From Blastomyces gilchristii SLH14081 (Eukaryota > Ascomycota > Eurotiomycetes > Onygenales > Ajellomycetaceae): 64,000 nucleotides of DNA. A program made the position numbers and the translations under genes. This document shows, one piece after another, positions 36,480 to 47,315 of this stretch; within the stretch, counting starts at the first letter, position 1, and each line of letters opens with the position of its first letter. Location of the stretch: positions 3,551,344 to 3,615,343 of the forward strand of contig NW_003101681.1 in assembly GCF_000003855.2 (NCBI RefSeq), in the 5' to 3' direction. Under the pieces are notes generated by a model. The model was not told the origin of the DNA and searched no databases. It saw only the letters and a program-made list of their open reading frames with translations.

Positions 36480-38800
36480 TGAGTTCATGTTATAATCACA
36501 ATATATACTCTGAATAAGAAGATATTAGTGAGATGTCTACTTGACTCTGAGATAGATATTAACTTCATATTCTATTCCTTTTCTTTAATGAAGAATTGAA
36601 AGAAGATAGATCTATCAGATCATGTGAAATTTATCAATGAAAGAAAATATCATCATTTTAACATAATTCAAGTAAAGTGTGTGATCACAGACTTAGAAGA
36701 AATCTTTAAGAAGAGCAGTCTGCTTCTCCATGCAGTCAATATCATAGATAAGAACATTATTCTAGATCTGTTATAATTGAGAGAAAACAATTCTCTCATT
36801 GACTGAGTCACTCAGATGTAATGATACTGTCTCATTAATGAAGAGACAGTAATAGAGAAATCTGAAGAGTTTCATCAGAAGAATCTTGAGAAAAAGATAG
36901 AGTTAATATACTGTATAGCAGATGACTGAGACTTGAGAATAGATGAAAAAGTCATCACTCTCATTATAAGATTAGCAGCAGTATTTGTCATTGAAGATGA
37001 ATATACATAACATCTCTTTACAGATTATAAGAATGTCTTTTCAGAAAGAGAAGCAGTGAAGTTTTCTGACATCAAGATATAATATAAACTTTGTCTTAAA
37101 GACAGTGTAACAGTGCTGTACAGCCCTCTTTACAACTTGTCTGTAAAGAAATTGAATATTCTGTACAAATATCTTGAAGAAGCACAATCAAAGAACTGAA
37201 TACACTTATCAAAGAGTCTGACAGAGACATCTATACTCTTTATACCTAAGAAAGATAATAGACTACATCTATGTGTAGACTACAGAGGCCTTAATAAGAT
37301 GATGATTAAGAATCACTATTTATTACTGTTAATTAATGAGATGATTGATCAATTATCTGAAGAAAAGATGTTCACAAAGATTGATATACAGAATATCTAT
37401 CATAGAATCAGAGTTAATGAAGATGATGTTTGAAAAACAGCTTTTCATATCAAGTACAGCAATTTTGAATATCTTGTTTTATCTTTTAATCTTTATAACA
37501 CTTCAGTCATATTCCAGATCTATATAAATGAGGTGCTGTGAGGCCTTGTCAATGTCTTCTGCATAGTATATCTGAATGACATTCTAATCTTCTTAAAAAC
37601 AGAGAAAGAACATGATATTCATGTTCAAAAAGTGTTGACTCACTTGAGACAGTATCAACTCTATATAAACACTGAAAAATGCTTGTTCTACACACAGAAG
37701 ATTGATTTCTTAGATTATATTATTGAGATGAACAGCATTTCAATGAACAGGAGCTGAGTCTTCATCATTAAGAACTGATCAGCACTGTGAATGTACTGCA
37801 AGATGCAGGTGTTTCTAGAATTTGTGAATTTCTATAGATGATTCATCTATGCATATTCACAGATTACTGTCTCTCTGACAGATCTGTTAAAGAGAAGTAT
37901 AAAAGACAGAAAAATAGAACTGTTTATTCTTACTCAAGATACTATGCAGGCATTTACAGAACTAAAACATGCTTTTACAGATATTACAATACTGCATCAC
38001 TTTAATCCTGACTTACTCAGTCAGTGTGAGACTGATGCATTTGAGAATGAAGTCTGTGAAATCTTTTCACAGTTGACACTGAAGACCTTTCAATGTTGAA
38101 AGAATCAGAGAATAATCATCTCTAAAGATACAGATAATAAAATATCTATAAGAGAAGACTTTTTCACAGAGTCTATAAGACACTGTGAATAAAGATCAGT
38201 AATCTTCTTCTTCAAGAAGTTATCACTTATACAGAGAAGATATGATACTCATGATTAAGAGATGTTAGTAATTATTGAATTCTTTAAGATCTGATGATAT
38301 TATCTTCAGAGTAGTAAGTACTTAGTGTAAGTTCTCACTGATTATGTAAATCTGTGTTATTTCTTGACAACAAAGAGCTTGACAGAATATTAAGTCAGAT
38401 GAGTAAAGCTGCTTTCAGAGTATAATTTCTATATTTGATACTGTTCAGATCAGCTTAATCTCACTAACACACTGTCTAGACAGTCTGATTATAATATTAT
38501 TAATATGAAGAAGAATTCTATAAAAGAATCTCTGTCATCACTGCAGAAGAAGCTGACTACAGAAGGTTGAGATTCTCTGAAGCTTAGAAACAGCACTGAT
38601 AAGACAGCTGTATAACTCAGTATAGAAGATGAAAGAAAATCTACATCTTTGCAGAGAACTGATACTAAAGATTATATACTTCTCATATTATATCTTACAA
38701 TCATTGAATTGATAAAGAATGAAACAGTCTACAATCTTTCAATCTGACTACTTTTGAATTTCATTGATAAGTTACAGAAGAGAGATATCTCTACTATAGT
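36480..38800 (+). pseudogene. Gypsy-4 protease, reverse transcriptase and RNase H remnant
   Basis: LLDSEIDINFI near 36535 corresponds to the retropepsin LLDSGA motif with Gly changed. RT: LHLCVDYRGLNKM near 37265-37300 and the active-site box IVYLNDILIF near 37564 (first Asp changed to Asn). RNase H: FNPDLLSQCETDAF near 38000 and following. Relatively well readable compared with Gypsy-2 and Gypsy-3. Confidence 0.88.
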
Positions 38801-38939
38801 TTGAATTCAGAAGTTAAAGAAGAAAGAATTCAGTTTAAACTTGAAAGAGACAGACTCTGAGTGAGACAATACTGCCAGATAATCAAGTCACTGATAACTA
38901 GAAGAATGTGAACTTCTACTACTGAATGATTCAGTCTTC

Positions 38940-40290
38940 ATCTCTTGTAGCAGAGTGATGTGTCAGGAGTTATTAAGAATTCATTATAATAATTCTCATA
39001 TGAGACACTTTAGATTAGAGAAGACTGAGAAGCTTCTAAAATATAAATATATTTAAGACAAGCTCTGAGCAAATGTCAAAGAGTATATTAAGACTTATAA
39101 TATCTATCAAAGAATAAAGATTATACAGTATAAGTAATACAGTGAGTTAATATCACTGTCTATTTCAAAGAGCTTATGATAAAATCTATCAATGAATTTC
39201 ATAGTTGATTTGTCAAAGTTAATAAGAGTTAAAGAATATGACTCAATTTTAATCATTGTTGACTGCTTCACAAAGATGATTAAATATATCTCTATTTATA
39301 AAAAGATAAAAGCCTCTGAATTGACTGATCTGTTTTTAAATATTATTATTCATGATTACAGTGCTCTGAAATCATTGATAATAGATTAAGAATCTCTCTT
39401 TATCAGCAAATACTGATCACCTTTTTACTATCATCTTATAATAAGATGTCTTCTCAGTATTATATTTTATTCACAGACAGATGATCAGACTGAATATCAG
39501 AATCAGATACTAGAATAGCATCTTTGAGTGTTCTATTTATATTATTAGAATGATTAGCTCAAACATCTTCTGACTGCTGAATTCATATATAATAATGCAA
39601 AGAATGTAATCTTAAAGATATCTTCTTTCTATACTTATTATGAATATAATTCTTCATTACTCAGTGACATTACAGACAATATTTCAAAGAGAGAGATAGA
39701 CAGTCAGAATATTAAATAGATACAGAGAACAGAGTTTCTCTCAGTATCTAAAGTAAAAGTGAGATTAAAACTTTTAAATAAAATTTATGAGAAGATGATG
39801 AAAAGTATTCACTATGCTCAGAAGCAGTAGATGAAATACTATAATTAAAAACATCTTTCAATGAAGTTCTTGATAAAGAATTAAGTACTACTTTCAGTAA
39901 AGAATATCAAGATAATGAGACTGTGTAAGAAGCTCAGTGAGTGATGACTAGAATCTTTCTCAGTAATAAGAGTGATAAGAGAGTAAATATATAAGTTGAA
40001 ATTACTTACAGAATTGAAATCAATTCATTCTATTTTTCATATTTTCTATTTAAAGCTCTATAAGCAATGCTCTGAGACAGAGCTGTCTTGACTGAATAAT
40101 ATTATAATTGAGAGTGATACTGAATATCTTGTGAAGAAAATATTGAATAAGTAAATATATTATGACAAGCTTCAATATCTTATTAAATGAGAAGATTATT
40201 CATTATCAGAGAATTTATAAGAACTACTTGAGTATTTGAAAAATGCTGAGAAAGAGATTGCAAGCTATAAGACAGCTAGTAGAGACTGCT
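38940..40290 (+). pseudogene. Gypsy-4 integrase and chromodomain remnant
   Basis: Zinc-binding HYNNSHMRHF near 38980; open segment 39192-39389 with the catalytic-core start (MNFIVDLSKL, ILIIVDCFTKMIKYI). The C-terminal region is followed by a chromodomain-like EYLVKKILNKW...LQYLIKWEDYS at about 40115-40210, then LEYLKNAEKEI. Broken by stops. Confidence 0.82.
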
Positions 40291-40299
40291 CTATTATAC

Positions 40300-42143
40300 A
40301 TCAGAGACATTAAGTAAGAAATACTGCTTAAGACTTCTTATTTTTTCTCAAAGAATTTTTTTAGAGATGATCTCACAGTAATAAGTCAGTATTTTATAAG
40401 CTCTGTAGCACTCTTCTTCTATTTTCTCTCAAAGGATTTTTTAGAAGTTTCATAAGACTATATAAGTATAAAATTCCTGAAGCAGTTAGATAAAAGAAAT
40501 ATTTAAAATTAATAAAAAGATTAATATTATTAATCTGCAGCTGCTGCTATTCTAATAAGACTGCAGCCTGCTGAAAAAGTAAAAAGAAGAAATCTCAGAG
40601 TCTACTCATCAATAATCATACTCTTATTAAACTTATTCTTCACTATTGAAGTCTTCAGCACTGATATCTTTATCTGCTAAGAAGTTAGCACTGTAGCACT
40701 GCAGAGAAGCATGCTGCAGAAGAGTATATATACTGTAGAAGAGTATAAGAGATACTGAAATTATCAACTTATTAACTTACAAAGTATCTCAGTTATCTGT
40801 TTTAACTGAAGTAAGATTCTCTTCAATCAGTGATTAATCTTTACAGTACTTTCAACAGTAGTATCAGCTGATCTCTTCTTAGAGTCAGTTATTCTGAGAT
40901 GTTTTTTCATCTTGAAGATTCACACTTTTATCTCTTTTTACAGATAAGTAAGAAGAATCTTCTCAGTCTTGATAAAATTCATTAATACTTAAAGCTCTGA
41001 GATTCTTGCTCTGTACTGCTTGAGTATCTGAGCTTCTTGTCAGAGCTGATACAACATCTTCTTGTAGAGTAGATAATACTTACAGAGAGACAGAAGTCAT
41101 TGTTACAGATATAATAGAAACAACAGAAGTGAGAGAAGAGATAAATGTATAAGATTTCTCTCTTCTTCAGCTGCTTAGTGCAGTGCAGATAAGTGATAGT
41201 ACTAATCAAAGACTGTATTAGAGCCTTCTCACAGAGAGAAGACAAAGAAACTGTGAGATTCTGTAGACTCAACTCAGCAGTATTCTAAGCAGGACTCAGA
41301 CATGCTGTGAGAGAGAAACTATGAATTAAGCTTCTCAGAGTCACTATTTCTGAAATCAAGCTCTCTCTGAGTTCCTCTCTGAATGATCACACAGAGTCAT
41401 ACATCACTGTGTTGACTGAGAAGAAGAGCAGTGTTACAACAGCAGTGAGAAGAGCAGAGAAAGAACTGAATATGAACAAACTGATCAGCAGAAGAGATAA
41501 CATCTCACTGTAAGATACAGTAACTATCACTACAGCTGTAAGAGAAGTAGAGAGAGAAGAAGAAGAAGATATGATAATAAAAGCAGTGCTTCTGCAGTCC
41601 GTTGACATTATTATCTCTGTCTTCAACTGAGCTTTCTTAACAGTTATAAAGATCACAGCTGTATCACAAAGACATTTATTCACTAGAAAATGTCAGAATA
41701 AGTTCTTTATTATTCTTCATGAATAATACTCTCATACACTCACTGTTGCAATTGAGAGAGAGGAAAGAAAAATATATTATAGAAGAAGAGAATCTTTTTA
41801 AAAAATTCTGTCACTACTATTAGCTTTGTCTCTAAAACACATCACTTTTACAGAAAATTTCATATATAGAATGAAATATGATAAGAGATCTGTAAGTCAC
41901 TTATTAACTATGTTTTTCACATCTCAAATTGATATATAAGGAACTCACTTATCATGTATTTGATTTGAATAAAGATGAGAAAAGAAAGATCTATACAGTC
42001 AGTAAAAACACTCATCTATTTCTTTGTATCATGTACAGTATATATACTGTTAATTTATTGACAATCATTGCTATATAACAAAGATAACTCTCAATCTGAT
42101 AATCTTAAGAATATCAGAACTATGTTCTTAAAGAGAAGAATAT
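40300..42143 (+). other. Gypsy-4 3' region of unknown function, possible extra ORF
   Basis: About 1.84 kb between the chromodomain and the 3' LTR. Plus-strand readings around 41170-41680 give charged, helix-prone sequence (Arg/Glu/Gln-rich, for example AVRRAEKELNMNKLISRRDN near 41440) with few stops in one frame. The minus-strand open frames 41272-40982 and 41683-41387 are Ser/Leu-rich and look like antisense shadows. I cannot name a family; it may be an accessory ORF or a long 3' untranslated region. Confidence 0.4.
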
Positions 42144-42676
42144 TATCATATCTCTGACTGTGTCAAGACTCTGCTGCAGTTTCACACAGCTCATCACTTT
42201 CATGTGAATAATTTCATTCTGTCTGAACCGGTTTTCAACCACTCTATGATATTATTTGAATATATCAAAGAAAGATCTGATTAATGAATATAAGAACCTC
42301 ACTTTTATACAAGATTAGCAGATTACTCTTCTCTGATAGTGAGACACTGCTGAGGTATCACTTCAGCTATTCTCACTTATAGAATGAAAGAAGAGTATTC
42401 ACTCATTGTCTATATAAAATAGCTAGATACTAGCTTCTTATCAAAGAAGTCAGTGATTCATTTTTCTTTTACTGAAATATATACAAGAGTTACTGTGTTT
42501 CTTATACAATTTTCTTAGTATACTAAGTATCATATCTGTGATATTCTCATAATAACTCTATAGTCTATGAGCTCACTATTCAAGTAAGATAGTCAAGCTC
42601 ACTCATACAGCTTCTCAAACAACTATCTCTATGTGACACTGCTGACTAGTCACCGCTTCAGTTCCGTCATGTTACA
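42144..42676 (+). repeat. Gypsy-4 3' LTR (533 bp)
   Basis: Begins TATCATATCTCTGACTG (mutated form of the left LTR start), ends CCGTCATGTTACA. Its outermost ~45 bases (GACACTGCTGAC...CACCGCTTCAGTTCCGTC) are unmutated relative to the left LTR end. Confidence 0.94.
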
Positions 42677-42681
42677 AGAGG

Positions 42682-45393
42682 GAATTAAAGCTTCAATTTT
42701 CATTGCTTTACTAGAAGCAGATTTGAATGCTTTCAGAATTTTTTTCAAAGCTCTGTTTTGCAGACTTTGAAAGAGTTCAGTGAAATTTTCTTGATTATTT
42801 CATCAAACTTAAACTTCATAATCAGCTACTGAGATAATACAGGCTATATATAACTATCTCATAGCCTGGAAGAATAGACCTTTCTCTGTATTTGATAGTC
42901 TGATTATGTTGTTCAATAGTCTTTCTGCCTTGACAGTTCTTTGTTGAATATGATATTTAAAATTCAACTTGGAGTTTAACCATACTTCTAATCATTTGAC
43001 ATTTAAACTGGGTTTAAGCACTCTATTTAAAAGAGTTAGAGATAGTTCTTTCTCATTGAATCTAGAAAAGAAATGAATTAACTCAGTTTTATTCATATTA
43101 AATTGAATTTAATTGATATCTGCTCTGACAAAGATTTTCTTTGCAGCTTTTTCAATCACTTTCAAATTCTCTTTGATAGTTTTTGAGCTGTAGACTAGAT
43201 TAATATCATCTACATAACTCGGAGATCGCACTGTTTTCATATTTCTATTTTTGAATAGATATGCAGTGTATATTGCAAATAAAATGAGTGAGATTAAAGA
43301 TTCTTGCAGTACTTCTATTTTTATCTCAGTCTTATCTTGTTTCATTTCATCAAAGAAAAGTTGTATGATTCTTTGAGATATAAAACAGTTAACTCATTTT
43401 ATTAGAGAAAGTGGCAGTTTGAACATCTTCAAAGTCTGAATTAACTTTGACTTTGAAACATGATCAAATGCTGCTTTTATATCAATAAAAACTGCAGTTG
43501 AGACCAGATCTTCATGCTTTGCTATTTGAATATCATGAACAACTGAGAGAACAGTGTCAATTGCAAAACATTGTTTTCTATCACTCATTTGTTCACTGAA
43601 TAAAAGAGAGTTATTAATAGAGCTTATAAAAGATAGTTGAGTAGCTATTATCTTTTCTAAAACCTTTTCTAGATAGTTCAATAGAGATATTACTTTATAT
43701 GACTTAGAAATTGAAGTTTGTCTACAATGTTTTGTAAGAATCCCTCCGGTGGTTTCTCTCCAGCATTCAGAATGATATCTATTTTTCAAGAGATTGAAAA
43801 AGAGCTCAAAATATTCATTCTTTAAGTAGAAATATTCTAGTTTGAGACTCTGAGAATAAGTCTTCTATTTCTCAAGATTTGAAAGTTTTTCTCTTATTAC
43901 ATTTTTTTTCTCTACTTTTCTATAAATAAAAACATGAGCAGTATTCTTCTCAGTTTTCTCAGAATTTTGAGTAGATTTTGAGATAGCAGATTTAAAGATA
44001 GCAGATTCAGCTGCATGAGCATATATTTTCTTCCGATTTAAAGAGGAGAGAAGTAGAAAAAGAAGAAGAGTAAAATGAAGAGTCAGTAATTATACTAGGA
44101 ATTTTCAATGTTTTTGAACTGTGTTTGAAATTCTCAGTTTGAACTTGATCATCTTCTGTAGTTGTCTAGTCTGAGTATAAGAAATTAACAGAATTTCTTC
44201 ATTCATCTCATTTAGACACTGCTTTTCAAGAAATTTACTTACTTTTTCAAGTTTCTCTATTTCATGACCTTGTTATTTCTCTATTTCTTCATTATTATTA
44301 TTATTATTATTATTCTTTCATTATACTCATATGCAAGCGGAGCTTATAATGAGTTCTTTGTGTGATGTTAAATACAGGTCAATTGTTAATTATACAGGGA
44401 GAAAATACAGATGTTGAGACCATGCTAAGATAACAAGAACATAGGGAAAATACAAAGAAAGTGATAATTAGATACATGCGATAATAACTTCCCCGCTCAG
44501 AAACATAGAGCAATTTATTAGTGTGATTTGTACACCTCTGTATTTATTAGAAACCTGAGGTGCTTGAGTTCCGGATTTAATGTATTCCCTGCGGGTTTTC
44601 GAACCCACGCGCCTTGGTTTCCCACGCCAAGGTGCTACCAGGTGGCTGTATTAATCATTCGGCCACTGAGGCATCTATTTCTTCTTTCTTTCTTCTCTTC
44701 AGAATTTCAATCTCAGAAATAGTATTTGAGAAAGCATCTTTTTTCATATTAACTGAGTGTATTTTTGAACTTATTATTCTCACTCAATGAAAAGTTAATC
44801 AGACTGTTTCAATTAAGAGATTTCTAAGTCTATTTTCAATTGAAAAGTTGATCAGACAGTTTCAAAAGTAGAATAAAAGACTTTTATATATATAACTCCT
44901 GATTTTTTTCACACTAGTTCAGTAACTAGGTTAGATTTTTGAAGAGAATCTAATAAACTAATATTGATTTTTGAGATAAATCAATAAAATCTTTATAATC
45001 TCTTTCTTGAGATATAGTGAGGAAAAGTATAATATCAATTAATAGTAAATCAGATAATATAACAGTTTTTAAGAGAAAAACTGATAAAAAATAAGTCAAT
45101 CTTTTGCAGACAAGTGATTAAAACTATTTAATTTTATTCTAAATCATTCAATTCTTCTCACACAACAAGTATGCAACTCAAATCAGTTAATAAAGAGTGT
45201 AAAAAAGAATTAAGTATTAATGAAAGCTCTTCAGTCACTGAAAAAGTAATTCTTACTTAAAAGAATATGAAATTATGACAGAAAATAACACTGGTTTTAA
45301 TTCTTTATAAGAATATTATGTAAAACTCAGAGAAAAATATCTTACTTTTTCAAGAGAAGTAAAAAACTAATTCTAAGATTTTTTTTTTTTTGC
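42682..45393 (-). pseudogene. Tad1-like LINE, 5' part (ORF1-like region and RT), with SINE-4 inside
   Basis: Minus-strand RT is clear: an open piece 43789-43394 (ECWRETTGGILTK, then VISLLNYLEKVLEKIIATQL, MSDRKQCFAIDTVL, AVFIDIKAAFDHVSKSKL) and 43345-43109 (SPSYVDDINLVYSSKTIKEN, with the YVDD box intact). Upstream a Lys/Glu-rich ORF1-like piece reads EIEKLEKVSKFLEKQ near 44260-44215 and continues past SINE-4 (DAFSNTISEIEILKRR near 44735-44695). ORF1-like sequence passes into RT within a few hundred bases, leaving no room for an endonuclease domain. The upstream limit is uncertain; a run of 13 T near 45380 may mark a boundary. Confidence 0.75.
44291..44673 (-). mobile_element. SINE-4, reverse orientation, inside the LINE
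   Basis: Reverse copy: (ATT)n tail at the left, tRNA-like head at the right (complement of GCCTCAGTGGCCGAATG), B-box complement GGGTTTTCGAACCC near 44591. Target duplication TCTATTTCTTC (44280-44290 and 44674-44684). Head and B-box are well kept, body moderately mutated. Confidence 0.92.
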
Positions 45394-45717
45394 ATTAACT
45401 GCTGCAGAAGAATGAGATGGAAACTGCTAAGATATACACTATTATATACTCTCTATCAAGACTTTTCCTCTTCAGAGTCTTGATATTATAGAGAATATAA
45501 GTCTGTTTCTATATAATAATATAAATATTGTCAGCAGAATGTAAAGAAACTGGTTATTTATATCTCAAAACAGAAGACTTTATCAATGATTATATTAATA
45601 TAGAGTTAATTCTCAAATTCAATAGAAACCTAGTGTTGCTATTCTCAATTCCTTACAGAATCTATTGAATATTGAGATATTAAAAGTAGATTTAATATAT
45701 CTCACTGTGCAGAGATC
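45394..45717 (+). other. AT-rich stretch, no gene
   Basis: Lies between the T run and MITE-D. No motif recognised; the 63-codon minus-strand frame at 45619-45810 spans into the MITE and is spurious. Confidence 0.45.
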
Positions 45718-46223
45718 TAGACTGACCGTGTGACCGTGTCTGAGACCAGAACCAGATTTTTCAATAGTTTCATTATCAATTTGACTGATCCCATTACATG
45801 ATTTTAACATTAGATAGTAGTTTCATACTGTCTCAGTGAGACTTACTGTCTACTTCTGTCACATTTTTCAGATAAGAGCATGATTTCCACTTCTCAATTT
45901 AAATTATTTTTATTGCTTTAAATGACTTTAAATCTCATTTGAGTGTTATCAAAAAGTGTTACTTTTTAAAAAATTAAAAATAGTCTAAAAAAAACCTTAA
46001 AATGTTTAAAAATAGTAACTTTATGCTAAGAATGAAACTAAATGAGATTAAATGAGATCACTTTCTCATTTTTTTCAAGTCATGATTCTATTTTAAGATC
46101 TGATATATAGTTACTTTGCATGTTTTTTTAATGACTAGTCTCAGCGGGATTCATGCTAAGAAATGTATGAGATCAGATCAAATGAGACTAAATATAAAAT
46201 TCATGATTTCAGCTCTCAGTCTA
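45718..46223 (-). mobile_element. MITE-D (TAGACTG family), 506 bp
   Basis: TAGACTGACCGTGTGACCG at the left, CTCTCAGTCTA at the right, perfect 8-bp duplication CAGAGATC (45710-45717 and 46224-46231). Confidence 0.93.
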
Positions 46224-46318
46224 CAGAGATCAAAGACTCAGTCAGATCTTAAGATATACTGATTTTATAGTTGTTAATATGTCATTATCTGCTGACTATT
46301 TATTGAATACTGTTACTA

Positions 46319-46640
46319 AGGTATCTTTTTGTATTTTCCTGTCAGTGATGAGTCAGATTGAGAGAGATGATATGAGAGTGAGACTTAGTATTGATATCTT
46401 AATACATCAAAGACAGACAGAGTTTTCATGAAAATTACACTTCAGATATGTTCATTGATTATATACTTTATATTATTAATGAGGTATATTTTTGTATTTT
46501 TATGCTGAGAATGAGCCAGATTGAAAAGGGTGATATAAGAGTGAGACTTGATGTTAATGTTTTGAAACATCAAAGATAGACAGGGTTTTCACAGAGATTG
46601 CTTCTCAGATATCTTCACAATCACAGATCAGAGATCTTGT
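46319..46640 (+). repeat. Two-unit tandem repeat, period about 162 bp
   Basis: Unit 1 (46319-46480) and unit 2 (from 46481) share GGTAT.TTTTTGTATTTT, GAGTGAGACTT and CATCAAAGA.AGACAG.GTTTTCA in the same order and spacing, diverged mainly by transitions. Homology is clear over the first ~135 bp of each unit. Possible remnant of a satellite or of subrepeats of an untranslated region; family unknown. Confidence 0.7.
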
Positions 46641-46667
46641 CAAAATCAAGAAGATTGATGCATATGA

Positions 46668-46937
46668 CTAGGTCTCTTCACCTGACAATTTGTATGGCAA
46701 TTTGGCCCGGGGTTGTGGTGTGATAGGGGTGAATGGGGGATAATCCCACACAGGAGTTTTGAACAATGTCTGGTTCATGTTTGGCTGGATAACTCCACCA
46801 TCACAGGGGGTATGCGGTCGGCGATGGGGTCAAAATGCTTGTATGATCGAGGGCTATTCAATGGATCTATCGCTGGGTTCTTATTCGAAGAATTGAGCGA
46901 TTTCGTGGTGAAGCGGTTAGATCAATCTGTGAGACTC
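46668..46937 (+). other. GC-normal orphan fragment, possible exon remnant
   Basis: An abrupt patch rich in CG, CC and GG between mutated sequence and SINE-3. One plus-strand frame is open from about 46713 to the SINE (about 75 codons, containing ITGGMRSAMGSKCLYDRG and FEELSDFVVKRLDQS) but starts with TTG rather than ATG. It may be a captured piece of a gene or unique DNA. I do not recognise the product. Confidence 0.45.
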
Positions 46938-47310
46938 GCCCCGGTGGCTGAATGGTTAATGCGGCCACCCGGTAGCACCTTGGCGTGGGAAACCAAGGCA
47001 TGTGGGTTCAAAACCCGCAGGGGCTACATTAAATCCGGAACCCAAGCACCTCAGGTTTCTAATAAATACATAGATGTACAAATTGCTTCAATAAATCACT
47101 CTATGTTCCTGAGCTGGGAAGTTATTATCACATGTATCTAATTGTCACTTCTTTGTATTTCCTATGTTCTTGTTATCTTAGTGTGGTCTCAACACCTGTA
47201 TTTCCTCCTGTATAACCAACACTTGGCCTGTATTTAACATCATGCAAGGACTCATCATAAGCTTCACTTGCATATGAGTATAATAGAAGAATAATAATAA
47301 TAATAATAAT
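46938..47310 (+). mobile_element. SINE-3, tRNA-derived
   Basis: Begins GCCCCGGTGGCTGAATGG, B-box-like GGGTTCAAAACCC near 47003, (TAA)n tail. Perfect 14-bp duplication AATCTGTGAGACTC (46924-46937 and 47311-47324). Inserted at or beside the junction between the orphan fragment and Copia-2. Confidence 0.94.
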
Positions 47311-47315
47311 AATCT

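Larger units (their letters stand above)
34850..42676 (+). mobile_element. Gypsy-4: full-length chromovirus-type Ty3/Gypsy element, 7.83 kb
   Basis: 533-bp LTRs (34850-35382 and 42144-42676), perfect 5-bp duplication AGAGG (34845-34849 and 42677-42681), polypurine stretch AAAGAGAAGAA before the right LTR. Plus-strand gag, protease, RT, RNase H, integrase and chromodomain follow in order, then about 1.8 kb before the 3' LTR that is longer than such elements usually need. Inserted into the LINE. Frames broken throughout. Confidence 0.95.

Noticed and set aside
41387..41683. Minus-strand 98-codon gene in Gypsy-4
   Set aside because: Ser/Leu/Val-rich antisense of a charged plus-strand reading; no start context or motif.
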